Source: Nakaseomyces glabratus
Lineage: Eukaryota > Ascomycota > Saccharomycetes > Saccharomycetales > Saccharomycetaceae
NCBI RefSeq assembly: GCF_010111755.1
Contig: NC_088958.1
Location: 248,001-312,000 of the forward strand
Length of the DNA: 64,000 nucleotides
Direction of reading: 5' to 3'
Position numbers and translations under genes: made by a program. Positions 51,399 to 61,058 of the stretch are shown here, one piece after another. The first letter of the stretch is position 1. The number at the start of each line of letters is the position of its first letter. Below the pieces are notes generated by a model. That model saw only the letters and a list, made by a program, of their open reading frames with translations. It was not told the origin of the DNA and did not search any database.

Positions 51399-51428
51399 AT
51401 TGTGGTTATTTCATGAAATAACCACAAT
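51399..51428. repeat. 30-bp perfect palindrome upstream of the alpha-factor gene
   Basis: The 15-nt arm ATTGTGGTTATTTCA (51399-51413) is followed directly by its exact reverse complement (51414-51428). The centre TTTCATGAAA contains two TGAAA cores, close to the Ste12 pheromone-response core TGAAAC. It lies 268-297 bp upstream of the MFALPHA2 ATG and could extrude as a cruciform or bind a symmetric factor. Confidence 0.95.
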
Positions 51429-51689
51429 AACAAAATCAATCAATACCACTCACATAAACTACAGTTTCAATAGACACCAAAAATTAATTAATTATAATAA
51501 AGTTTTGAGAAGCTACATTTGCTTAAAACATACCATCAAACCATTTGTAGCAAATGTTCCGGATTTTATGTAAATACCATAAATGGCTCACAATGAGTAT
51601 CTTAAGAAATTATAATATTATCCATTTTACTCTAAATCCTTATCGCATTGTTGCTAAAGAACTTGTTAAGAAATGCACACTATTAAGAG

Positions 51690-52046
51690 TACCAGTGAGG
51701 CATTAGCACTGAATTGATACCTCTTTACATTCAACTATTGGAAGACTGGGAAACAAATTTGTCGTTTGCCAATGCGGAGTTATTAAAATTTCCATTTCCG
51801 ATCACCAATGATGATTCATTTACATGCACATAGGTACTTTTGAATGAAAGAAGTGCAAGATATAGGCACCGACCATCTAGTCAAAGCTCATTACAAAGTC
51901 AATTGAAATACTATAGTATGAGAAAGTGATATATTGCGGTTTTGAATCCAGTAACCAATGCTTATTTGATATATTTCACTTACCATGGGTTAATAGGTGT
52001 AACATGTAGAATTGGCTGCTGCAAATACCAGGAAATCTCTACAAAT
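51690..52046 (+). ncRNA. snR10: Candidate box H/ACA snoRNA at the snR10 position
   Basis: In S. cerevisiae snR10 lies between MF(ALPHA)2 and MMS2, and this gene-free stretch is less AT-rich than its flanks. The 3' half folds well by eye: H-box ATAGTA at 51913-51918; stem ends GAGA (51920-51923) and TCTC (52036-52039); inner stems GGTTTTG (51938) with CAAATACC (52022), and CAGTAACCAAT (51949-51959) with ATTGGCTGCTG (52011-52021); apical hairpin around TTACCATGGGTTAA; and ACA at 52041-52043, three bases before the predicted 3' end. The 5' end is uncertain. A 245-nt RNA as in S. cerevisiae would begin near 51802; the structured-looking DNA reaches back to about 51690. snR10 pseudouridylates 25S rRNA and aids 18S processing. 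Confidence 0.55.
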
Positions 52047-52243
52047 CAGGTATTGTACTTTGATGTATATCGATTTATTTCCTCTTTTAATGATTAATTG
52101 TGTATCAACATAAGGAAAAATCGAATACATTTTGGATAAATACTGCTTTCAGTATTAGTAGTCATTACTGTAGTATATCAATTAAAAAAGGACAAAAGCA
52201 ACAAAAAAACTATGTAACATCTTTAACTATTTATTCCTTGAGT

Positions 52244-52863
52244 TCATTTGAAAGTGCTTCCTTCTTCTGGTTGAACTAGCTTCTTATTTGCTGGAGAAGC
52301 CATCTCTTTTCTGAGGTCTAGCAGAATAGTCTCCATATTATAAAGTCTTTTCCAATCCTTTAATGTGTTAAACTTTTCTTTATTAACTTCACCTGTGGAT
52401 TGATCCACACATGGAAGGTTTATCTTAGAGATAAATGTGATAGTGGGTGGTTCATCAGGGTATTTTGGTCCACATTCAATGGAAACCGAGTATATACGGT
52501 TCTCATGGTTACTGTGTGGTGGTCCAAGGATTGTACCATTCCATCTAGTCATTGTAATATCATCTGCATCAGCTAAACCGTAACTACAGGATTCAGGTCC
52601 AAGGCCCTTTTCACCCTTCTCTAGTTCTTCCAATAACCTGAAACTTCTTGGTCTTTTAAAAATAGTAATAAATAATGCGTTTAATGACCTCTGGTTTCAA
52701 ATACAAATGTCATAGGCCTTACTCTCCATTAAGTATTGTAACATATGTTAGTTTCCGAGTCATAGCATTTGAAGTCTAAAGGAAAACCGCCACAGGATGT
52801 TAATCTATTGATCTTATATCCCAGTAATGGCTCAAAAAAATATTATACATACACTTTTGACAT
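52244..52863 (-). CDS. MMS2: Ubiquitin-conjugating enzyme variant Mms2, two exons
   Basis: Exon 1 is 52853-52863 (ATG TCA AAA GT) and exon 2 is 52244-52652, joined to give MSKVPRSFRLLEELEKGEKG and a total of 139 residues (S. cerevisiae 137). Without the intron the reading frame has no ATG at its start. Mms2 is an E2 variant without an active-site cysteine that pairs with Ubc13 to build Lys63-linked ubiquitin chains on PCNA in error-free damage tolerance. The conserved MTRWNGTILGPPHSNHENRI and KYPDEPPTITFISKINLPCV segments are clear. It is divergent from MAD1, in the YGL087C position. The same S. cerevisiae gene is also intron-containing. Confidence 0.96.
52653..52852 (-). other. Spliceosomal intron of MMS2 (200 nt)
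   Basis: On the minus strand the intron begins GTATGT (52852-52847), the standard yeast 5' splice site, and ends TTTTAAAAG at 52653. The best branch site is AACTAAC (52753-52747), one base from TACTAAC, about 94 nt from the 3' splice site. It is the only intron I find in the window. Confidence 0.92.
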
Positions 52864-53137
52864 TGTGGTCTATTATCAGTAACTATTTCTGTCTTAGTTT
52901 CCACTCCTATTGCTTCCTAGTTTACGCTTATATTGCGACTATCTCATTATGAATTTATGCTATTTTTCAAACGTCTTTGGATTTGATTTCGTTAAAATGC
53001 TAATTGCGATGGCAACCTGCAATCATGCTTGGGTAGAAATTGTAAAGAGGTTTAAAACCGGTCACTTTAAGAATTGGCATGTGTATTAGCACTATATAGT
53101 GGAATTTTATATTGGTGCATAAACTGATGGTATTCTA

Positions 53138-55111
53138 ATGAACAACTCAGGCAGTGGAGGTTCTTCTCCATTTGTAGAAAGCCCCGATTTGGTTTCGGAC
53201 GGACACCTACATACAGAGCGCAAGGATACTCCAATAGACGTGGATAACTGGAAGTACAAGTATGATAACTTGCTAAACCAATACGAAATAGAGAAGGTGA
53301 GGTGGCAAAAGGAGCAGTACGACTCTGAGAAAAGCCATGAGGCACTTCATCTTCAACTCGAGAAAGCGCGAAATGAGATTGACCAACTGGTGGAAAGTAA
53401 ACGCTTCCTAGAGGCTCAGTTGCAATCTCAACACCCCCAAAACACACAAAAAGAATGGTCTCATGAAGATAATAAGGTTAATAATAATTCTATGAATAAC
53501 GACTATATGCTTTTAGAGGAGAAATATAAATCAGATGTGTTTCACCTTGATAACAGCGTCAATGAATTGAAACTTGAACTGACTAGTTGTAGATCTTTAT
53601 TGAAAAAATATGAAGAAGTTATAGAACAACAGTCAGAACAAATAAAAGAAATAAAAAAAACTCTCAAAAAGAAGGAACAAGAGCTAGATGAAATTGAAGT
53701 CAATCGGTTGAAACAAGCTCATAATGCAACAAATACCGAGGAAATAAGACAACAAACTAATGAAAATGCTAGTTTTTCCAATGGGTACAATACACTTATG
53801 TCTATGAAGAACTCTGTTAATTACTGGAAAAATGAAAACCAGCAGCTAAATCAAAAATTAAGCGAATACAGCGATATATACCAGCAACTCCAGGAGGCGC
53901 AATTGGAAATAATGGAACTTAAAGCTAATTTAGAGGAATGGAATAAATTTTTATCAAATAAAAAGCAACAAGATAACAGCAATGACTATAGCATTGATCA
54001 TTTTATTATTGAATTTGAATCACAGAGAAGAGAATTGAACATGGTTACAGAAGAATTAGCAGAAGTTAAGAAAAGTTATTATAATAGCAAAATACTAAAT
54101 GATGAATTAGCCCTTGAGCGGAATCAACTATTGAAATTAAAGGATGACTATGAAAATAATATAATAAATTTAGAGAAATTGAATCATGAACTTGAGCAAC
54201 AAAAAGTTTTGCTTGAAGAAGAATGTTCATTACTCAAAAATCAAATCCCTACTAAAGAAAACTTAAACCAACAAATAAGAAGCACCAACCGAAACGATGC
54301 AGAATATGATTCATTATTGGACAATTATAAGCAGGAAACAGAAAATTTGACCAACGAGTTGAAACGTTTGAATGATAGTTTAATAGAACAAAATAGAAAT
54401 CAAGGAACAGAAATGAAAAAAAGGAAGCTGAGAAATGGTGATCATATAAATATTAATTACTCTCAAAGATTGAACGAGTTACAACAGAACAATCTATCAT
54501 TAGAGAAAGATAATGAAAAACTAAGACTGGTAGTAGAAAAATTAGAAGGTAAGCTTGATGATTTGAGAAAGACGAAACCCAAAAACATAAGAATCCTACA
54601 ACAAAGGGATTCACCATTGTTAAAGCTACAATTTGTCAGAAGAAAGGAAAATGAGCTACTTAGAGAAGAGAACCAAAATCTCTTGACGATGATTGAGAAT
54701 ATTACAGAAAATCGGAATGAGAGCTTTGACAAAATACCATTGACATCTTACAACTCTTTGAAGTACCAATACGAAATTTCAATGGATACGAACAAGAAAC
54801 AAGAGAAAAAGTTTAGCAGGTTGAAACAAATTTTCAATAAGAAATCATTGGAATTTATCGATGTTGTGAATTCACTTTTGGGTTTTAAACTAGAATTTCA
54901 GCAGGATGGCAGAGTCAAGATATACTCATGCTACATGCCAAACAAATATCTGATAGCCAATCTAGTAGATAACACATTGAAATCGAATTTAGACACAGTA
55001 ATATCTGACTGGGATAGTTTACTCAATGATTGGGTTGTCGAAAAAGGTCAACTACCTTGTTTTCTTGCATCATTAACACTCCAACTATGGAAAATGGAGA
55101 ATGACTCATGA
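53138..55111 (+). CDS. MAD1: Spindle assembly checkpoint coiled-coil protein Mad1
   Basis: The protein has 657 residues (S. cerevisiae about 749). Mad1 sits at nuclear pores and unattached kinetochores and presents Mad2. Almost the whole protein to about 480 is coiled coil. A Mad2-interaction motif RILQQRDSP (485-493) matches (K/R)(I/V)Lx5P. Near the C-terminus the Bub1-binding RLK motif (561-563, in FSRLKQIFNKKSLEF) precedes the RWD-like head with SLLGFKLEFQQDGRVKIYS. The N-terminal coiled coil is shorter than in S. cerevisiae. Order MMS2-MAD1-LCL3 is conserved. Confidence 0.95.
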   Translation: MNNSGSGGSSPFVESPDLVSDGHLHTERKDTPIDVDNWKYKYDNLLNQYEIEKVRWQKEQYDSEKSHEALHLQLEKARNEIDQLVESKRFLEAQLQSQHPQNTQKEWSHEDNKVNNNSMNNDYMLLEEKYKSDVFHLDNSVNELKLELTSCRSLLKKYEEVIEQQSEQIKEIKKTLKKKEQELDEIEVNRLKQAHNATNTEEIRQQTNENASFSNGYNTLMSMKNSVNYWKNENQQLNQKLSEYSDIYQQLQEAQLEIMELKANLEEWNKFLSNKKQQDNSNDYSIDHFIIEFESQRRELNMVTEELAEVKKSYYNSKILNDELALERNQLLKLKDDYENNIINLEKLNHELEQQKVLLEEECSLLKNQIPTKENLNQQIRSTNRNDAEYDSLLDNYKQETENLTNELKRLNDSLIEQNRNQGTEMKKRKLRNGDHININYSQRLNELQQNNLSLEKDNEKLRLVVEKLEGKLDDLRKTKPKNIRILQQRDSPLLKLQFVRRKENELLREENQNLLTMIENITENRNESFDKIPLTSYNSLKYQYEISMDTNKKQEKKFSRLKQIFNKKSLEFIDVVNSLLGFKLEFQQDGRVKIYSCYMPNKYLIANLVDNTLKSNLDTVISDWDSLLNDWVVEKGQLPCFLASLTLQLWKMENDS

Positions 55112-55240
55112 AACACCAATTTGCATCATATACACATTTTTATAATATTCTGAAATCTTGTAATTAATAACTAACGTACATATTAAATGAACTTCGGGAT
55201 TAACCAGTTTTTATAACAATTTTTAAGTTCTTTACAAGTC

Positions 55241-55247
55241 CGATGAG
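55241..55247 (+). promoter_or_regulatory. CGATGAG (PAC core) upstream of LCL3
   Basis: The PAC core lies about 85 bp upstream of the LCL3 ATG. Only the 7-bp core matches (flanks CC and CC), so it is weaker than the other PAC elements here. Confidence 0.3.
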
Positions 55248-55329
55248 CCGATCAAAAAGCACAGAAAATTGCAATACGTATTGTTGTGATCTCAATTAGT
55301 GTGCTTCGATCAAAAGAAATTGATCCCAA

Positions 55330-56103
55330 ATGACTAATAGATCACAGGATAAACATATACTGGTTAACCGAGATGCCCTTATTGACGGAACTATAGTTTC
55401 TGTGTTAGTGACTGGGAGTGCTATCACTTTATATAAAGGTTATACCTGTTACCTGAAGCAACTAACTAATGCAAGTCAAATACCCACAAAGGTGTTTCGG
55501 AGAAAGTGGCTATATGGCAAGGTGACGTCTGTTGGAGATGGTGATAATTTTCATTTCTTCCATATGCCTGGAGGTGTACTTGGTGGATGGGGATGGATTA
55601 GAGCTGTACCAAAGTTGACTAAGAACGAGAAGAAAACAGCTTCTCTATCGTTTCATTGGGGCACCAACAAGTTAAAACAACAAAATGCTACCTATAAAAA
55701 CAAACGTAATCTACCGACAATTTCTGTTCGTGCTTGTGGCATAGACGCTCCTGAATGCGCACATTTTGGAAATCCTGCTCAACCGTACAGCGAAGATGCC
55801 CTAATATGGTTACGCCATCGCATATTAGGTAAAAAACTATGGATTAAACCGTTGAAAACTGATCAATACGGAAGATGCGTAGCCAGTATACGAATATGGA
55901 CATGGTTGGGCTATTCAGATATATGCTTAGAAATGATAAAAGAAGGATTAGCTGTAGTATATGAAGGAAAGACAGGTGCGGAATTTGATGGTAGAGAAGG
56001 TAAATATAGACGTCATGAATTTATTGCCAGAGCTAAAAAGAAAGGCCTTTGGTCTCAAAAGAGATTACAGACACCAGGAGAGTATAAAAAACGATATCAA
56101 TGA
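55330..56103 (+). CDS. LCL3: Membrane-anchored staphylococcal-nuclease-like endonuclease Lcl3
   Basis: The protein has 257 residues (S. cerevisiae about 274). An N-terminal hydrophobic stretch near residues 18-40 ([16 protein letters not shown]) fits a single membrane segment. The SNase domain shows [13 protein letters not shown], the active-site region [16 protein letters not shown], and [10 protein letters not shown] with a second conserved Arg; the third block is [20 protein letters not shown]. The catalytic Arg/Glu/Arg residues therefore look present. Lcl3 is reported as a mitochondrial protein with a role in chronological lifespan; the substrate is unknown. It converges with GUP1 with a 120-bp gap. 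Confidence 0.94.
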   Translation: MTNRSQDKHILVNRDALIDGTIVSVLVTGSAITLYKGYTCYLKQLTNASQIPTKVFRRKWLYGKVTSVGDGDNFHFFHMPGGVLGGWGWIRAVPKLTKNEKKTASLSFHWGTNKLKQQNATYKNKRNLPTISVRACGIDAPECAHFGNPAQPYSEDALIWLRHRILGKKLWIKPLKTDQYGRCVASIRIWTWLGYSDICLEMIKEGLAVVYEGKTGAEFDGREGKYRRHEFIARAKKKGLWSQKRLQTPGEYKKRYQ

Positions 56104-56223
56104 CCAAATAGATTTAAGATATCACAATATAACGATAATTTGGTATTGGCTAATAATCAATTTCATTTACATAAAACTTACATATTCACTTAATAAAATA
56201 TTCATAACACCATCAAAACTATC

Positions 56224-57948
56224 TCAGCACTTCAGATCTATTCCTTTTCTCTTCTCTTCTTCTCTGATTTCAAACATCAACTGCACTCCAATGAAAAGGC
56301 TACCAAATGATAATAGCAGGAAAGTTAATCCATTACAAGTACCGAACATGTCAGCTAACAATTTTTTCATTCCATCAGATCCCAAACAGAAACCAAACAA
56401 ATTTGCTATCATCATCAGGTATATATTTAGAGCACCTCCAAGTGCACATATATGTCTATACCACCACTTCTTACTATACTGCACAAAATATTGGGTAGCA
56501 AACATTTCTGGTAGCAAAAACAATACCACAATCCAGCCCCATAAAAGCAATCTCAGTTCAATATCGTGCCAAATAGCAACAAAAGAAAATACTGCTAAGG
56601 ACGTAACAATTCTACTTTTGGAGCCTCCTAATGGAATGTAAATATAGCGTATAACCCATTTATTATAACTTCTATGCCATGCTCTCCAAAAAGCGAGGGC
56701 ACTATAATTATTGTAAACACATCTTATCATGTTTTCAGGTGTGTCAATACCGTCCAATAAACCCCACAATCTAAAAAATCTCCAAGGAATAGCTAGCTTA
56801 AACCAAATGATATTTAGATTGATTAATCCAATCATTGCAATTTCAAAAGGTGAATCACCTTCCCACGCTTTCCTCTTTGAAATAGCAACCACATAGAAGA
56901 AGTGCAAAACCAGTTCCATTAAAAATAATGTGCACAAAAATCTTGCTGCATACCACAGTATAAAATTTTTGGTTAATGAAGGTAGTTTATTTCTGCTTTG
57001 GAAAATGTAATCATTGTATGTTATGATTGGCCCTGCTATGAATAATGGCGCGTAAGTTATATAAGCAATATGATTTAATGGATTATAGTCATTTACTGGC
57101 AGTATCACATTCATTCTGGCCTTATCATCATAAAGAAGCACTTCTTTCATTTCATTTTCTTTTTTCGATTCAATATTTTCTTCTTTACTCTTAGATGTAG
57201 TGGTATTGTATCTGTTTAAAAAATCAATATTATAACTAATCATCCTTAGGAGTAGAAAATTGTAAAAAACATCCCATCTTGGGATCAGTCCCTTTGAGTG
57301 TTCATCTAAAAATCTTAAAGATGGACTGAAGTTGCTAAAGGCGTATGCATAATACTTATCATTTATGAATAAGGATCCAATACCATATACCCATGTGAAC
57401 AAAATTGCCAAACGTTTACTATTTTTAAAAATATGCGCAATGGAGAACATAATGTAAACGTGAGCTAGCACTCTTATGGAGTTAACACCATAAGCTCCAT
57501 ACAAAAATAAGACACCAAATATGGTATCAAATCTTATCTTAGAGATGGGGCATAAAGCTAATACAATACGTTTTATAGTAGTATGAAGTACCAACAATGC
57601 CGCCAATTCAATCAAATGTTCTCTAAAGAATCTATACTGGGCATCTGAGTTATCAACCTTCCTTCCAAATAACCATCCAGAGGATAATAGATCTTGATAT
57701 TTGTAGTAATTTATGTTGTGCTCAGAGCTAGTTCTATAGCCGGCCCATATCATATTGGGAACAACAATCACAAACATGAGATAGTAAAATTTGAACTCCA
57801 TACTACCCCAACGAGAAGGACCAGCATTCTGAATGATTGTGTTAGTCTTCGTGGTTTCACTCTTCTTATTGCCCTTAACCGGTCTTGGGAGTACTCTCGA
57901 ATCCAGATGCTCCACATCAACAAGTGGCAATATCTTCTCAAGGACCAT
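56224..57948 (-). CDS. GUP1: MBOAT acyltransferase Gup1 (GPI-anchor remodelling)
   Basis: The start is the ATG at 57948 (MVLEKILPLVDVEHLDSRVL); the two codons upstream are open only from TTG. The protein has 574 residues (S. cerevisiae about 560) with many membrane segments. Gup1 is an ER O-acyltransferase that adds a C26 acyl chain to lyso-GPI anchors. The MBOAT signature is visible: ALAFWRAWHRSYNKWVIRYI and the catalytic-type His in FVAIWHDIELRLLLWGW. S. cerevisiae has a paralogue GUP2 beside NAB3; here one gene sits between LCL3 and SCY1-NAB3, and the position matches GUP1. Confidence 0.95.
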   Translation of the reverse strand: MVLEKILPLVDVEHLDSRVLPRPVKGNKKSETTKTNTIIQNAGPSRWGSMEFKFYYLMFVIVVPNMIWAGYRTSSEHNINYYKYQDLLSSGWLFGRKVDNSDAQYRFFREHLIELAALLVLHTTIKRIVLALCPISKIRFDTIFGVLFLYGAYGVNSIRVLAHVYIMFSIAHIFKNSKRLAILFTWVYGIGSLFINDKYYAYAFSNFSPSLRFLDEHSKGLIPRWDVFYNFLLLRMISYNIDFLNRYNTTTSKSKEENIESKKENEMKEVLLYDDKARMNVILPVNDYNPLNHIAYITYAPLFIAGPIITYNDYIFQSRNKLPSLTKNFILWYAARFLCTLFLMELVLHFFYVVAISKRKAWEGDSPFEIAMIGLINLNIIWFKLAIPWRFFRLWGLLDGIDTPENMIRCVYNNYSALAFWRAWHRSYNKWVIRYIYIPLGGSKSRIVTSLAVFSFVAIWHDIELRLLLWGWIVVLFLLPEMFATQYFVQYSKKWWYRHICALGGALNIYLMMIANLFGFCLGSDGMKKLLADMFGTCNGLTFLLLSFGSLFIGVQLMFEIREEEKRKGIDLKC

Positions 57949-58306
57949 TTTCAATGTTTAATTCGATTTGTAAGGTGCCTCGCAATTTTTGTACACTTCT
58001 GTCAATAGATTTATTGGTATCCATTTTGTATGATTTCCATTATTTTAAAGGTCTACTTGAACTTTAGCGATTTCGAAACTCACAGAGAACGGACAAGCAA
58101 TTTCAATGGTAAGAGATCAACTTCAATTGTATAAGATTAGAGTGGTCTCTATCAAGATAAACTCATTCTTGTGACTGGGTTGTTAACAAAACTCATACTA
58201 AAGGATCACATAGTTATATCTTTACTTGTTTCATTGGTGGTGATCTGATCCTCATACGAGAACCAGCTTCAGTATTGACAGGAACGCGTGCTATCAAAAT
58301 TCCAAC
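57949..58306. promoter_or_regulatory. Divergent GUP1/SCY1 promoter region
   Basis: 358 bp, no gene. An ACGCGT sequence (58284-58289) lies only 18 bp before the SCY1 ATG, so it is probably in the leader; its regulatory meaning is doubtful. Confidence 0.35.
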
Positions 58307-60658
58307 ATGGTTTTCTGGTCATCGAAAAGTGGTATTAATTCGAAATATACGTTCTCGTCTTCACCAACGTTTACCTCTGATCCATGGAGTGTGTATACAG
58401 GTAGGCCGAAGAGCTCCTCAGCTCTGGGACGAGTATCACTGTTCCAATTTGACAAGAAACAGTTTGAAAACTATCTTTTGAACTATGGTATCATCAAATC
58501 GAAGTCTTCATCGCAAGACAAGATGTTAATACAAGAGGCTTATCAAATATTAAAGAACCAGGTGAATAACCTGACCAAACTTAAACATCCAAATATTTTA
58601 ACAGTTGTTGAACCCATAGAAGAACATAGCAAGACTTTCTTATTTGTCACAGAATATGTGACAGACTGTCTGGAGTCCCTATACAATAATGATAGCACGA
58701 ACTATGGTAGATTTTCCGACAGTGGTGAAAATATCCTATCCAGTAATGGCGCTTCTTTGCCCGATAATATCCTTATTCAAAGAGGAATCCTACAGATTGT
58801 CAATGCGCTCGAGTTTATCCACACTAGAGCAGGTTCTGTACACCTAGATCTACAACCACGCTCTATTTTTATAAATGAAAACTCAGATTGGAAAGTATCA
58901 GGCTTAGGGCATCTTGTGAAGCTAGGTGACAATTTGCAAGGCGGCATGTCTACAGATTTCTTTTTACCAAAATACGACCCTAGAATTCCTTCCTTCATGC
59001 ATATTAATTTTGATTATTCTGCACCGGAGTTGATTATGGATAATACTGTCTCGTTTAAGAATGATTTTTTTTCATTAGGTTTGCTAATATATTTCCTTTA
59101 CTCGGGTAAATCTTTACTACACATTGAAAATTCAGAGAGTCAATATAAATTAGAATACAATAAATTTGAGAGGAAAATAAGTACAATGTCATGGGATAAT
59201 GTATTTTCTAAGGTACCGCCGCAACTGAGGGTTTTGATACCAAAATTGATGAGTAGAGATATTATATCGAGATATGATACATTGGGTGATCTTCTTGACT
59301 CTGAATTTTTTGATAACCCATTATTAAAGATGCTGAACTTCTTAGATGATTTGCCGACGAAAAATAATAGTGAAAAGTTGGTATTTTTAAAAGGTTTGGA
59401 TGAGTATCTAGATCAATTTCCTTCTTCATTGCTCCAAAAGAAATTTCTTCCTATTTTATTGGACCTACTTATACAGTTATGTCAGGATAAAGAGCTAGAT
59501 GGAGAATGTATATCACATGATATCAGCTTAATTATCAAAATAGCATCCAATCTGTCACAGTTATCATTCCATGAAAAACTATATCCGATTATTGTTGGTA
59601 ATAAGGAAAACTTCAATATTTTGCTAGAGAAATCAAATACAATCTTGATCGAGAACATGAAGATACTACAGGAGAAATTCAAAGCCGCTGATTACGATCA
59701 AAATTTCTTGAGACCTTTATTAGTCTATGTTCTACAAACTATGCAATCTGAATCTGCGGTTAATTCTCAGGAAATGTTATTGAATCAATTGGATCTAGTT
59801 TTAAAGACATTTGATTTCCCAACAGTTAAGAATTTCTTATTACCATTGATTGCGAAACTGTTTGTGAAGACGACAAGCTTGACTATCAAAAATAGTTGTG
59901 TGACATCATTCCAAATTCTAATTGAAAAAAAAAGTATTGACTCATACACTGTAACAGAAGATCTTTTGCCATTATTTAAGACTATGAAAACAAGGGATCC
60001 AAGAATTTTAATGAAATGCTTATCTCTTTTTAAACTCGTACCGTCGTTAGTGAAAGACGAGGTTATTTTGGTTGAACAGTATCTTCCATTGCTATGGAAT
60101 TATTCTATGGCTTCAACTTTGAACAAGTCACAGTTCACCGAATTTACCAAGGTTGTTAATAAAATATCAGCTGACATTCAATCAATACATATTAATAAGC
60201 TTAAAGAAGGCAGCAATGAAAATTATGAACATGATAACTCTGATAAAAATAAAGCATTCACAAAGATCATCGAAGCCCAATCCCAACCAAAGCGTGAAGA
60301 CCGTGATACTACACTGGCTAAGAGTATCGCTACGCCTGCAATTCAGCCAAGAAGAAAAGAAACGCCACCAAAACCTTCAATTTTGGACAAAAGACCGATT
60401 ACTTGTAGTATACCAGCCAGACGGACGAACCCATCATATAATAAATCTATACCTACAGCAAGTATCACTTCACCGCCAAACGATAGCCAGCCACAACAAT
60501 CATTGGATGACGAATTTGATGACTTTGTTTCTGCTGCTACAACACCAAAACCTCATAGTATCAACAATAACACCAGCCCTGTAGTCACACCAAGTGCACC
60601 AGGTCTGACGTCTTTACCTCCTGGATTTAGCATTCCACTACAACCGAAAAAAAACTAA
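58307..60658 (+). CDS. SCY1: SCY1-family pseudokinase with HEAT repeats
   Basis: The protein has 783 residues (S. cerevisiae about 804). The N-terminal 320 residues are a kinase-like domain with degraded catalytic motifs: the HRD loop reads HLDLQPRS (179-186, with the Lys and metal-binding Asn replaced by Gln and Ser), and DFG reads GLG (199-201). HEAT-like helical repeats follow to about 600. The C-terminal tail is Pro/Ser-rich and contains DDEFDDFVSAAT, an acidic-Phe motif of the kind seen in clathrin-adaptor binding proteins. SCYL proteins act in Golgi/endosome coat traffic. It lies next to GUP1 as in S. cerevisiae. Confidence 0.94.
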   Translation: MVFWSSKSGINSKYTFSSSPTFTSDPWSVYTGRPKSSSALGRVSLFQFDKKQFENYLLNYGIIKSKSSSQDKMLIQEAYQILKNQVNNLTKLKHPNILTVVEPIEEHSKTFLFVTEYVTDCLESLYNNDSTNYGRFSDSGENILSSNGASLPDNILIQRGILQIVNALEFIHTRAGSVHLDLQPRSIFINENSDWKVSGLGHLVKLGDNLQGGMSTDFFLPKYDPRIPSFMHINFDYSAPELIMDNTVSFKNDFFSLGLLIYFLYSGKSLLHIENSESQYKLEYNKFERKISTMSWDNVFSKVPPQLRVLIPKLMSRDIISRYDTLGDLLDSEFFDNPLLKMLNFLDDLPTKNNSEKLVFLKGLDEYLDQFPSSLLQKKFLPILLDLLIQLCQDKELDGECISHDISLIIKIASNLSQLSFHEKLYPIIVGNKENFNILLEKSNTILIENMKILQEKFKAADYDQNFLRPLLVYVLQTMQSESAVNSQEMLLNQLDLVLKTFDFPTVKNFLLPLIAKLFVKTTSLTIKNSCVTSFQILIEKKSIDSYTVTEDLLPLFKTMKTRDPRILMKCLSLFKLVPSLVKDEVILVEQYLPLLWNYSMASTLNKSQFTEFTKVVNKISADIQSIHINKLKEGSNENYEHDNSDKNKAFTKIIEAQSQPKREDRDTTLAKSIATPAIQPRRKETPPKPSILDKRPITCSIPARRTNPSYNKSIPTASITSPPNDSQPQQSLDDEFDDFVSAATTPKPHSINNNTSPVVTPSAPGLTSLPPGFSIPLQPKKN

Positions 60659-61058
60659 AGGACATATGATTCGAATAGAAATTTGTACAAGAGATTACCT
60701 TTATACCTTCTTCATAAGTCACTAACTAGTAAATAATGTAATCAACATAATTAACATATAGAAATTCTCTACTGGGCTATTAATTCGAATAGTTTCACAA
60801 CGCTGCTTTGGTATACCATGAATAAACGTATATACTTATATACGAATTACAATGAAAGTTTTCATGAATTAGTGAATCCAGTGGAGCAGACCCTCAAAAA
60901 TGATTACAGAAACAAGAAGGCCATCGTAACGTAACTTAATTTGCTGAGATTTCTGTAGGAACTCTTACCGATAACTCTATTATTTAGCTTTATTACTCTG
61001 ATCAAGATCTTTTTGCAAAAAAACTTCAAAGTTTTGGCACCTATTCACATAACCAAAT
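60659..61058. other. Intergenic: SCY1 3' and NAB3 upstream region
   Basis: 400 bp, AT-rich, no gene and no strong motif recognised. Confidence 0.4.
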
